This document shows positions 17,260 through 24,438 of a DNA stretch of 64,000 nucleotides, piece after piece; position 1 is the stretch's first letter, and each line of letters starts with the position of its first letter. The notes beneath the pieces are model-generated. The model was not told the DNA's origin and did not search any database. It saw nothing but the letters and a program-made list of their open reading frames with translations. Made by a program: the position numbers and the translations under genes. This DNA is from JACVRW01 sp963821275 (GTDB taxonomy: Bacteria > Actinomycetota > Thermoleophilia > Solirubrobacterales > Thermoleophilaceae). The stretch is from NCBI GenBank assembly GCA_963821275.1, contig CAWGDF010000008.1:310001-374000 (forward strand), written 5' to 3'.

Positions 17260-19583
17260 GCGGCCAGGCTGCAGCGCCGTCGCTGGTCGCGGGCCTCAAG
17301 CCCGTCGACCGCTCGTTCGAGTCCTGGTGGGTGCGCCCCGGGGCGGCCACCGTGGTCGACGTGCGCGTCGGGGACCGCCTGACCGTGATCGACCCCGACG
17401 GCGGCCAGCCGGCCGAGCTGACCGCGCTGGCGCCGGACGGGCGCGAGGATCCCGGTGCCCTGGGTGCCGCGGCCGACGCGCCGGCCACGGTGCTCCGGGG
17501 CCTGCTCTCCAACGGGGGCGCCGACGGCTTCCTGAGCATCCTCCACACCCGCGGGCTCGAGCCGCACGATGCCCGCGCCGTCCGGCTCTTCGGGGCGGAG
17601 GGGGCCGCCGGCGCCTCGCAGTCGTTCACGGCCGAGCGCGACGTGCTGGCCGTGGTGGCGGCGCCGGGGGACGGGCCCGCGGAGCGCGGGCTGCCGGCAT
17701 CGGCGCTGATCGTGGAGCTCAAGCGCGCGCAGCCGCGGCCGGAGGTCGACCTCGAGCTGCCTCCGCCGCTGGCCGAGCCGCGGCTCGACTTCCGCGTGGA
17801 CAAGGCGAGCGCCCTGGCCTACGAGGTCACCGAAGGCGAGTACATCCAGATCATCGACGTGAAGGGCAAGCAGTGCTCGGACTTCCTCGCCTTCAACGAG
17901 CACAAGCTGCAGGCCGGGCTGGAGCGCGGGCTGGACGGCGTGACCACCCGCACGCTGATGGGCACGGCGGTCCCGACGCCCGGCTTGTACGCGAAGTTCT
18001 ATGACGTCGACCATGACCCGCTGGTGGAGAAGGTGCAGGACACCGTCGGCCGTCACGACATGTTCGCGCTGGCCTGCCAGCCGAAGTACTACGAGGACCT
18101 GGGCTACCCCGGCCACATCAGCTGCACCGAGAACTTCAACCGCCAGGTCACTCCGTACGGCATCGCCGAGCGGCAGGGCTGGGAGGCGCTCAACTTCTTC
18201 TACAACACGAGCTTCGACCGCGACCACCAGCTGGTCATGGACGAGCCCTGGTCGCGTCCCGGCGACTACGTGCTGCTGCGGGCGATGAACGACCTGGTCT
18301 GCGCGTCGTCGGCCTGTCCGGACGACATCGACCCGGCCAACGGCTGGGAGATCACCGACATCCACGTCCGCGTCTACACCCCCGAGAACCGCTTTCAGAC
18401 GGCCATCGCCCACCGTGTGACCCCGGAGGCCGAGCCAGTGCTCACCAAGGAGACCGCGTTCCACCCCCGGACCGCCGAGCTGACCAAGAGCTTCGTGGAG
18501 TACCGCGGCTACTGGCTCCCGCACTGCTACAACAACGAGGGCGGCATCGCCGAGTACTGGGCCTGCCGCGAGAAGGCCGTCGTGATGGACCTCTCGCCGC
18601 TGCGCAAGTGGGAGGTCCTCGGCCCGGACTCGGAGGCCCTGATCCAGCAGGCGATCACCCGCGACGTCCGCAAGCTGGCGGTGGGCCAGGTCGTGTACAC
18701 GGCGGTCTGCAACGAGACCGGCGGCATGCTCGACGACGCCACCGTCTTCCGGCTCGGCCAGGACAACTTCCGCTTCGTCGGCGGCGACCCGTACACCGGC
18801 GTCTGGCTCGGGGAGCTGGCTGGGAGGCTCGGCCTCAAGGTGTGGCTGAAGCCCTCGACCGACGAGCTGCACAACGTCGCGGTGCAGGGGCCCGAGAGCC
18901 GGGAGCTGATGAAGAAGATCGTGTGGACGCCGCCCACCCAGCCGGCGCTGGACGAGCTGAAGTGGTTCCGCTTCCTGGTGGGGCGGATCGGCGGCTACGA
19001 CGGGATCCCGATCGTGGTGTCGCGCACCGGCTACACGGGCGAGCTGGGCTATGAGGTGTTCTGCCACCCGAGCGACGGCCCGGCGGTGTGGGACGCGGTC
19101 TGGGAGGCCGGCACAGAGCACGGCCTCAAGCCGCTTGGGCTGGAGGCGCTCGACATGATCCGCATCGAGGCCGGGCTGATCTTCGCCGGCTACGAGTTCG
19201 ACGACCAGGTGGATCCCTTCGAGGCCGGCATCGGCTTCACCGTGAAGCTCGACTCCGAGGACGACTTCGTGGGCAAGGAGGCGCTGGTCGAGCGCAAGGC
19301 CCATCCGCAGCGCGCGCTGGTGGGTCTCGAGCTGGAGGGCAACGAGACGGCCGGGCACGGCGACGAGGTCTGGGTCGGCCGGCGCCGGGTGGGCGTGGTC
19401 ACGAGCGGCACGCGCAGCCCGATCCTGCGCAAGAACGTCGCGCTCTGCCGCATGGCGACGCAGTACGCGGACATCGGCACCGAGGTGGAGGTCGGCAAGC
19501 TCGACGGCCACCAGAAGCGGATCCCGGCGGAGGTCGTGCGCTTCCCCTTCTACGACCCCGACAAGACGCGCCCGCGCTCGTGA
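17256..19583 (+). CDS. DUF1989 (urea carboxylase-associated)-aminomethyltransferase fusion
   Basis: The 775-residue two-part protein. After a weakly conserved N-terminal section, residues of about 165-400 match DUF1989, with EGEYIQIIDVKGKQCSDF and a cluster of cysteines and histidines (SCTENFNRQ, CASSACPDDIDP). From about 410 on it is GcvT-like: EYWACREKAVVMDLSPLRKW, YTAVCNETGGMLDDATVFRL, SRTGYTGELGYEVF and VGVVTSGTRSP. DUF1989 proteins occur with urea carboxylase and amine catabolism; GcvT domains move methylene groups to folate. The fusion suggests substrate release coupled to C1 capture, which is inference. GTG 17256 overlaps the previous stop. Confidence 0.88.
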   Translation: MSGQAAAPSLVAGLKPVDRSFESWWVRPGAATVVDVRVGDRLTVIDPDGGQPAELTALAPDGREDPGALGAAADAPATVLRGLLSNGGADGFLSILHTRGLEPHDARAVRLFGAEGAAGASQSFTAERDVLAVVAAPGDGPAERGLPASALIVELKRAQPRPEVDLELPPPLAEPRLDFRVDKASALAYEVTEGEYIQIIDVKGKQCSDFLAFNEHKLQAGLERGLDGVTTRTLMGTAVPTPGLYAKFYDVDHDPLVEKVQDTVGRHDMFALACQPKYYEDLGYPGHISCTENFNRQVTPYGIAERQGWEALNFFYNTSFDRDHQLVMDEPWSRPGDYVLLRAMNDLVCASSACPDDIDPANGWEITDIHVRVYTPENRFQTAIAHRVTPEAEPVLTKETAFHPRTAELTKSFVEYRGYWLPHCYNNEGGIAEYWACREKAVVMDLSPLRKWEVLGPDSEALIQQAITRDVRKLAVGQVVYTAVCNETGGMLDDATVFRLGQDNFRFVGGDPYTGVWLGELAGRLGLKVWLKPSTDELHNVAVQGPESRELMKKIVWTPPTQPALDELKWFRFLVGRIGGYDGIPIVVSRTGYTGELGYEVFCHPSDGPAVWDAVWEAGTEHGLKPLGLEALDMIRIEAGLIFAGYEFDDQVDPFEAGIGFTVKLDSEDDFVGKEALVERKAHPQRALVGLELEGNETAGHGDEVWVGRRRVGVVTSGTRSPILRKNVALCRMATQYADIGTEVEVGKLDGHQKRIPAEVVRFPFYDPDKTRPRS

Positions 19584-19584
19584 G

Positions 19585-20190
19585 ATGACCGACGTCGTCC
19601 GCCCGCCGGCCGAGTTCGACTTCCCGCTGAGCTGGACGGGGCCGGACGGAATCGGCGCCAGCCCCTTCGACGAGTTCACCCACGACGAGGCCCCGGACGT
19701 CACCGACGAGCTCGGCGACGACCCCGCGGTGGCGCTGCGGCGCACCCTCGGCATGTTCGCCACCGGGGTCACGGTGATCACCACGCGGGCCAGCGAGCAG
19801 GTGCACGGGATGACCGCCAACGCGTTCATGTCGGTGTCGCTCGAGCCGCCGCTGGTGCTGATCTCGATCGACCGCCGGACCAAGATGTGCAACCTCCTCC
19901 ACGAGGGCGGCCACTACGGGGTGAGCGTGCTCTGCGCCAACCAGTCCACGCTGTCGGACCGCTTTGCCGGCCGCACCGGAGACGACCTGCCCGTGCCCCG
20001 CTTCGACCTCGTGTACGACACACCACTGGTGGAGGGCGCCCTGGCCCACTTCGTGGCGCGGGTCGCGCGCTCCTACTGGGGCGGTGACCACTCGCTGTTC
20101 CTGGGTCGGGTGGAGTATGCCCGCCACCACGAGGGCGCGCCGCTGCTGTTCCACGGCGGCCGCTACGAGCGGCTCGGTCAGGGCTCGTAG
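19585..20190 (+). CDS. Flavin reductase-like domain protein
   Basis: The 201-residue protein has the split-barrel flavin reductase domain from about residue 50: ALRRTLGMFATGVTVITTRA, HGMTANAFMSVSLEPPLVLI, RTKMCNLLHEGGHYGVSVL and a final LLFHGGRYERL. Such proteins reduce FMN or FAD with NAD(P)H and hand it to a partner monooxygenase. It lies 1 base after the DUF1989-GcvT gene and downstream of the atypical acyl-CoA-dehydrogenase homologue, so these three may form a two-component flavin system. The N-terminal 45 residues are acidic and probably disordered. Confidence 0.85.
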   Translation: MTDVVRPPAEFDFPLSWTGPDGIGASPFDEFTHDEAPDVTDELGDDPAVALRRTLGMFATGVTVITTRASEQVHGMTANAFMSVSLEPPLVLISIDRRTKMCNLLHEGGHYGVSVLCANQSTLSDRFAGRTGDDLPVPRFDLVYDTPLVEGALAHFVARVARSYWGGDHSLFLGRVEYARHHEGAPLLFHGGRYERLGQGS

Positions 20191-20195
20191 GCTCG

Positions 20196-20666
20196 TCAGG
20201 CGCGCTCGATGGTCCGGACGCCGCGCCCGGGCGTCCAGACGCGGATCACCAGCCGGTTCCGCTCCTCGTTGAGACCGACGGTCGAGACCTCACGGAGGTC
20301 GAGCCGGAACAGGTGCGACGGCTCGGGCGTGGCCTCCTCGTCGCCCGTGCCCGTCACCCGCTCGGCGTCGGTGACCTCCTCGGCGATCCCCGCGAGCTTC
20401 GCGTCGCCGCCCCAGTCGTCCGGCTCGTCCGAGCCGCTGTGCAGCGCGAAGCGCGGGTTGCGCTGCAGATCCTGCGCCTTGCGGGCCTCCCACATCGAGC
20501 CGATCCACAGCTCGCCGTCGCGGAGCTGGGTCTCGATGCCGGAGATGCGGGGCGAGCCGTCCCGGCGGATCGTGGCCAGCGTCTTGTGGGTGTGGGCGTC
20601 GAGGCGCTCGCGCACCTGGGCGGCGAGCTCGGGCGCCTCCTGCTCGAAAGCGGACCAACTGGGCAT
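20196..20666 (-). CDS. Pyridoxamine 5'-phosphate oxidase-family protein
   Basis: The 156-residue split-barrel protein reads as a PPOX/F420-type family member: THKTLATIRRDGSPRISGIE, ELWIGSMWEARKAQDLQRNP and LFRLDLREVSTVGL. Actinobacterial relatives bind FMN, F420 or nothing at all, so the cofactor is left open. It converges on the flavin reductase gene with 5 bases between stops. It is divergent from the small ORF at 20729. Confidence 0.8.
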   Translation of the reverse strand: MPSWSAFEQEAPELAAQVRERLDAHTHKTLATIRRDGSPRISGIETQLRDGELWIGSMWEARKAQDLQRNPRFALHSGSDEPDDWGGDAKLAGIAEEVTDAERVTGTGDEEATPEPSHLFRLDLREVSTVGLNEERNRLVIRVWTPGRGVRTIERA

Positions 20667-20728
20667 GCCGCGGATTCTGACGACCGTCAGGCGCGAGGCC
20701 GGCGTCTGACGAAAGCTACGATGTTCCT

Positions 20729-20866
20729 ATGTGCCTCGAGGAGCCATCGCGCAGGATCGTGGTCGAGGTCGTCGCCCCCGCGCCGGCGGAGACGCTCGAG
20801 CCCGTGGCGGCGGAGGAGTCGCTGAGCGCGCCGCAACCGGAGCCGCAGCCTCAGCCGCAGTCATGA
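20729..20866 (+). CDS. Possible 45-residue protein coupled to the next gene
   Basis: A short ORF opens at ATG 20729 (MCLEEPSRRIVVEVVAPAPA) and runs through an acidic Ala/Pro/Gln-rich tail (PQPEPQPQPQS). Its TGA overlaps the ATG of the following gene (ATGA). Composition differs from the shadow frames, and the overlap suggests translational coupling. No domain is recognisable. It may be a real leader-type protein or chance; no strong ribosome site is seen. Confidence 0.4.
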   Translation: MCLEEPSRRIVVEVVAPAPAETLEPVAAEESLSAPQPEPQPQPQS

Positions 20867-21525
20867 CCAGTCCCGGCCTCGTGCCGGGGCCGATCTACGG
20901 ACTACGGACCTGGAAGGTGATCGGCGCGCCCGGCCACGAGCGCCTCGCCGGGCCGCATCGCACCGCGCCCTGGCCGACCGGGGGCGCGCTGCTCGAGGCC
21001 GAGTGCTCGGCCACCCCGCCGCACCAGCCGCCGGGCGCTGCCTGCGGGTGCGGGCTGCACGCCTGGCATCCGACGCGGGGAGCTGCACGGCGGGTGTGCG
21101 CGGTCCGTCGCGAGGTGCCCGGGATCCTCGAGGCCTCCGGGGCCGTCGAGGTGCACGCCGACGGGTTCCGCGCCCAGCGTGGGCGTCCGCACGCGCTGGT
21201 GCTGTTGCCGAACGGCAACGCGCCGCGGCTGGAGCGGCTGGCGGAGTCCTACGACCTCGACGTCCTGCGCCTCGACGGACCCGACGCGCTGCTGGCCCAC
21301 TGCCGCGAGCGCGGGCTGGGCCTCAGCGAAAGCGTCGTCGCCGAGCTCGTGGACACCGAGGGCCTGGCCGCCCGCCGCCGTGAGCGCCGCCGGCGCGCGC
21401 TGGCGACCGCCGTCGTGGTAGCCGTGGTGGCGCTGACGCTGGCCGTCCTGGCCGTCACGGCCGACCCGGGCGTGGAGCACGGCAAGACGCTGAACGGGCG
21501 ATCGGGCGAGATTCGCGTGCCGTAG
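20863..21525 (+). CDS. Cys-rich actinobacterial protein with C-terminal membrane anchor, unknown
   Basis: The 220-residue protein begins at ATG 20863 inside the previous stop. Early residues GPIYGLRTWKV and the motif CGCGLHAWHP (CxCGxHAW) recur in uncharacterised actinobacterial proteins. A middle domain (HALVLLPNGNAPRLERLAES and DVLRLDGPDALLAHCRERGL) is followed by an arginine-rich stretch. A single membrane segment (ATAVVVAVVALTLAVLAVTA, near residues 181-200) leaves a short external tail. I do not know its function. The layout implies a cytosolic domain anchored to the membrane. Confidence 0.7.
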   Translation: MTSPGLVPGPIYGLRTWKVIGAPGHERLAGPHRTAPWPTGGALLEAECSATPPHQPPGAACGCGLHAWHPTRGAARRVCAVRREVPGILEASGAVEVHADGFRAQRGRPHALVLLPNGNAPRLERLAESYDLDVLRLDGPDALLAHCRERGLGLSESVVAELVDTEGLAARRRERRRRALATAVVVAVVALTLAVLAVTADPGVEHGKTLNGRSGEIRVP

Positions 21526-21549
21526 GTGGGCTGCCATCCTGACGGCCAC

Positions 21550-22125
21550 ATGAACCGAATTCATCACTGGTACTGCAGGCGCGACGCCTGGAAGCGCAAG
21601 GTGCGCGAGGACCTGATGCCGCCGGCCCTCGACGGCGTGGAGCTGGGTGACGACGTGCTGGAGGTGGGGCCCGGCTTCGGGCCGGCCACCGACGTGCTCT
21701 CGGCGAGGCCGGGCCGGCTCACGGCGCTGGAGATCGACCCGGGCCTCGCCGGCGCGCTGCGCGAGCGGTTCGCGGGCCGGGCGGAGATCGTGGACGGCGA
21801 CGCCACCTCGATGCCCTTTGCCGACGAGAGCTTCAGCGCCGCCGTGTGCTTCACGATGCTCCACCACGTGCCCTCGTCGGCCGAGCAGGACCGGGTCTTC
21901 GCCGAAGTCCGGCGCGTCCTGCGACCGGGCGCGCCGTTCGCCGGCACCGACAGCCGGGGCGGGAGGCTGGGCTGGAAGCTGCTGCACGTCGGCGACGTGA
22001 AGCTGGTCATCGAGCCCGACGATCTCGAGCGGCGGCTGGCGGCCGCCGGGTTCCAGGACGTGGAGGTCGACGCGGACCGCGACAGCTACCGCTTCCGCGC
22101 CTACCGGCCCGCCCAGCCCGCCTGA
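21550..22125 (+). CDS. Class I SAM-dependent methyltransferase
   Basis: The 191-residue Rossmann-fold methyltransferase has motif I VLEVGPGFGPATDVLS, acidic LTALEIDPGLAGAL, the loop DGDATSMPFADESFSAAVCF, HHVP and the RRVLRPG helix. The start MNRIHHWYCRRDAW at 21550 is typical of this ubiquinone/menaquinone-methyltransferase-like group; an ATG 24 bases upstream adds only MGCHPDGH. Substrate cannot be told from sequence. The last 43 bases before the convergent gene show nothing notable. Confidence 0.85.
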   Translation: MNRIHHWYCRRDAWKRKVREDLMPPALDGVELGDDVLEVGPGFGPATDVLSARPGRLTALEIDPGLAGALRERFAGRAEIVDGDATSMPFADESFSAAVCFTMLHHVPSSAEQDRVFAEVRRVLRPGAPFAGTDSRGGRLGWKLLHVGDVKLVIEPDDLERRLAAAGFQDVEVDADRDSYRFRAYRPAQPA

Positions 22126-22167
22126 AGCGGATCATGAGCGCCGCTGCCGCCGCCAGGGCGGCTGCGC

Positions 22168-22911
22168 TTAGCGGCGGAGCAGGTCGAGGCTGAGCTCGGG
22201 CGAGCGCTCGCCCTCGAGGGCCAGCATGCGCTTGAAGTCGGCCTCGTTCTTCTCGAGGCAGGCCCGGATCGGATCGAAGTCGTCCGAGATCTGCCCGCTG
22301 CGGAAGTAGTGGTTCTCGGGCAGGTAGGGAGCGGCCGCCACCACGGTGCCTGCCCGGACGGGTCGCTTCGCGGTGTCGACGTAGAGCAGCACGTCCATCT
22401 GGTAGAGCCGGTCACCGATCTGGCGCGCCGGCTCGGGAACGTCCAGGCCCACCGTGAAGCGGTCCGCCTTCCCCGGGCCGATCTGCTGCGACAGCTTCGC
22501 CTGCACCAGGTCGCCCGGGTCCGGATCGGGCGGAAGCAGCACGCGGTAGCGCTCGGAGGGCTCGAGCCCGCCCCCGGCCTGGCAGATCTCGAGCAGGGCG
22601 CTCGCCCGTATCCGAAGCTCCATCCGCTTGACGATCGCGACCAGGTCGCCCGCGTTCCGTACGGTCAGGTCGACCGCCTGAATCGCGTCGCGGTCCCCGC
22701 GCGGAGAGCCGTTGGTGACCGCGAGGTCGATCACCTCGAGGTTGGGACGCGGCGCCTGTTCGGCGGCCTCCCCGCCCGCGCTGTCCGAGCTGCCGCCGGC
22801 CACCAGCAGCGGAACGCCGGTGCCGATCGCCGCCACCAGCAGCGGGATGAAGACGATGCTGAGCTTCTTCTCGAGTGAGAGCTCGGCCCAGCTGCGCCTC
22901 AGGTTCCCCAT
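22168..22911 (-). CDS. Single-pass membrane protein of unknown function
   Basis: The 247-residue protein has a short cytosolic N-terminus, one membrane segment (LSIVFIPLLVAAIGTGVPLL, near residues 17-36) and an extracytoplasmic domain of about 200 residues. The domain reads as a beta-sandwich-like extracellular module (LEVIDLAVTNGSP, AVDLTVRNAGDLVAIV, DRLYQMDVLLYVDTA). There are two external cysteines (EICQAGG and RACLEKNE). No family is recognised. It is divergent from the VOC protein gene. Confidence 0.7.
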   Translation of the reverse strand: MGNLRRSWAELSLEKKLSIVFIPLLVAAIGTGVPLLVAGGSSDSAGGEAAEQAPRPNLEVIDLAVTNGSPRGDRDAIQAVDLTVRNAGDLVAIVKRMELRIRASALLEICQAGGGLEPSERYRVLLPPDPDPGDLVQAKLSQQIGPGKADRFTVGLDVPEPARQIGDRLYQMDVLLYVDTAKRPVRAGTVVAAAPYLPENHYFRSGQISDDFDPIRACLEKNEADFKRMLALEGERSPELSLDLLRR

Positions 22912-22945
22912 GGTGACCCGCGGCCTACATCAGGCTGCCGGGCCG

Positions 22946-23323
22946 ATGGAGCAGGTGACCGGCATCGGCGGGTTCTTCTTCCGCGCGCGGGATCCGGAGG
23001 CGCTGGCCGTCTGGTACCAGGAGCGGCTTGGGGTCAAGACCGTTCCCGAGAGCTACGACGAGGGACCGTGGCGCCAGCAGGAGGGGGAGACGGTGTTCGC
23101 CCCGTTCCCGCAGGACTCCCAGATGATCGGCCCGCCCGCGCACACCTGGATGATCAACTTCCGTGTGGAGGACCTCGACGCGATGGTCGAGCAGCTCCGG
23201 GCCGCCGGTGAGACCGTGGAGGTCGACCCCGAGCGCTACCCGAACGGCCGCTTCGCCGAGCTGCGCGATCCCGAGGGAAACGGGATCCAGCTGTGGCAGC
23301 CGATGGAACCGGCGACCCAGTAA
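22946..23323 (+). CDS. VOC/glyoxalase-family protein
   Basis: The 125-residue protein has the paired beta-alpha-beta-beta-beta modules of the vicinal oxygen chelate fold: GIGGFFFRARDPEALAVWYQ with FRVEDLDAMVEQLRAAGETV, and a terminal RFAELRDPEGNGIQLWQP. The Glu of AELRDPEGN and the residues around WMINFRV are the usual metal-ligand positions, though no substrate follows. ATG 22946 is chosen since upstream frame sequence is the antisense of the divergent gene. Confidence 0.8.
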   Translation: MEQVTGIGGFFFRARDPEALAVWYQERLGVKTVPESYDEGPWRQQEGETVFAPFPQDSQMIGPPAHTWMINFRVEDLDAMVEQLRAAGETVEVDPERYPNGRFAELRDPEGNGIQLWQPMEPATQ

Positions 23324-23368
23324 TACCGAGCGGCTCCGGGGGGTGGTGGGGTGCGCACCCGCTGATCG

Positions 23369-23701
23369 CTACGGCAGCGGCCGCTGCTCCTTCACATCGG
23401 CCACCGCGCCCGTGTTGGCGTCGATGCGCACGACCGCCAGCTGACTGAAGCGGTCGCGCTGGCCGGTCGGGATCGACAGCGAGACGACCCAGAACGGCTC
23501 CGAGCTGAGCCCCTGGCGCAGCAGTCGCACCTGGGTGTTGGCGGGGTCGAAGTCGATCTGGCGCTCGGCAGTGGCGATCGCCTGCTCCTTGGTGATGCGG
23601 ATCTGGGACTGCTGGCAGCTGCGGGAGACCACGAAGGCCAGCCCGAGCACGATCACGAGCATTGCCACCCGGGCCCAGGTGCTGCGGGTCGCCCTGGTCA
23701 C
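23369..23701 (-). CDS. Membrane-anchored PepSY-like small protein
   Basis: The 110-residue protein has an N-terminal membrane segment (VAMLVIVLGLAFVVSRSC) and a compact extracytoplasmic domain: ITKEQAIATAERQIDF then VVRIDANTGAVADVKEQRP. The K-E-Q-A-I-A-A helix and the VRIDANTGAV strand resemble PepSY modules. It lies 31 bases after the last of the very small ORFs behind amtB on the same strand, so it may belong to that transcription unit. Confidence 0.7.
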   Translation of the reverse strand: MTRATRSTWARVAMLVIVLGLAFVVSRSCQQSQIRITKEQAIATAERQIDFDPANTQVRLLRQGLSSEPFWVVSLSIPTGQRDRFSQLAVVRIDANTGAVADVKEQRPLP

Positions 23702-23732
23702 ACGCCGAGCGTACCGGCGCCCGCGAGCCCGG

Positions 23733-23900
23733 TCAGACGGTGGGGCGGAACTCGGTGCCGATGTTGGTGAACAGGACGATCACCAGCACGATGATCATGC
23801 ACAGGATGGAGATCGCCAGCATGGCCAGCTCGAACGACTTGACGTGTGTCTGCTTGGGCGGGAACTCGATCTGACGCCTGCCGGAGCCGTTGTCGATCAT
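23733..23900 (-). CDS. 55-residue single-pass membrane protein in the amtB cassette
   Basis: A short ORF encodes MIDNGSGRRQIEFPPKQTHV, then a strongly hydrophobic helix (LAMLAISILCMIIVLVIVLF, residues 25-44) and a short tail TNIGTEFRPTV. Its ATG overlaps the stop of the preceding 37-residue ORF by 4 bases, and GGAGGAAAC lies just upstream as ribosome site. A soluble basic N-terminus and a membrane anchor suggest a regulatory or scaffold peptide. No homologous family is recalled. Confidence 0.65.
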   Translation of the reverse strand: MIDNGSGRRQIEFPPKQTHVKSFELAMLAISILCMIIVLVIVLFTNIGTEFRPTV

Positions 23901-24010
23901 GTTTCCTCCGTCCTTGTCGTGCCGGGCTGGGGTGGGGTCTCGGAAACCGGGGCGCCAGCGAGGCGGCCCGTGAGGGCGAAGGCCACCAGGCGGCGGTTCT
24001 CATAGAGCAC
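23897..24010 (-). CDS. 37-residue ORF in the amtB cassette
   Basis: GTG at 24010, inside the end of the upstream 80-residue gene (11-base overlap), opens a frame reading VLYENRRLVAFALTGRLAGA followed by a Pro/Thr-rich tail. Its TGA forms an ATGA overlap with the 55-residue gene. Overlaps at both ends and a protein-like composition (no runs of Arg or Ala) suggest translation. No membrane segment or motif is visible; it is short enough that chance cannot be excluded. Confidence 0.45.
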   Translation of the reverse strand: MLYENRRLVAFALTGRLAGAPVSETPPQPGTTRTEET

Positions 24011-24242
24011 CCACGCCGAGCAGAGCCAGCAGCGTGACCACCATCCCGAGCACGGTCAGGACGTAGTAGGCGGTGTCGGCCGCCGCGCCCTCGTCGCCGT
24101 AGGTGCTGCCGGGGCCGAACGTCATGAACCCCGCGCAATCCTGGTAGGCGGCCTGGATGATGAAGTCCGCGGAGTCGTCGGCGGGCTTCGCTCCGTCGAC
24201 GGTGGTCACACAGTCAGGCGCGCTGTTGATCACAGCTGGCAT
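24000..24242 (-). CDS. 80-residue membrane protein with external cysteines in the amtB cassette
   Basis: The protein begins MPAVINSAPDCVTTVDGAKP, has a second cysteine at AYQDCAGFMTFGPG and ends with one membrane helix (YVLTVLGMVVTLLALLGVGA). With the helix at the very C-terminus it is tail-anchored or N-out, so the two cysteines could form a disulfide outside. The ATG lies 13 bases inside the end of the 68-residue gene. No family is recognised. Confidence 0.65.
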   Translation of the reverse strand: MPAVINSAPDCVTTVDGAKPADDSADFIIQAAYQDCAGFMTFGPGSTYGDEGAAADTAYYVLTVLGMVVTLLALLGVGAL

Positions 24243-24436
24243 TCCGCCCCCTTTCGGCTCCGCAGCGACCGCGTGTACTCACGGGTCACCTCCAGCTCCA
24301 CTTCGAGCACCCGGTCGGCGTCCGTGGCCCTTCCGTCCGGGCCACGGAGGAAGCCTCCGCGCCGCAGGTGGGCGTCATCCCGCCCGAGCATCCAGCACAG
24401 GCCGAGCGCCAGGACTATCGCGGCAACGAGCTCCAT
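24230..24436 (-). CDS. 68-residue membrane-anchored protein directly behind amtB
   Basis: ATG at 24436 lies 2 bases after the amtB stop. The product starts with a helix (MELVAAIVLALGLCWMLG) and continues as a charged cytosolic tail (GRDDAHLRRGGFLRGPDGRA, VLEVELEVTREYTRSL). The same frame upstream of 24436 is only the antisense shadow of amtB. Placement immediately after the transporter and overlap with the next ORF suggest it is made together with AmtB. A role in binding or regulating it is conjecture. Confidence 0.65.
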   Translation of the reverse strand: MELVAAIVLALGLCWMLGRDDAHLRRGGFLRGPDGRATDADRVLEVELEVTREYTRSLRSRKGAECQL

Positions 24437-24438
24437 GG

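Noticed and set aside
17133..19892. 919-residue minus-strand ORF
   Set aside because: Shadow of the DUF1989-GcvT gene, typical of high-GC codon bias.
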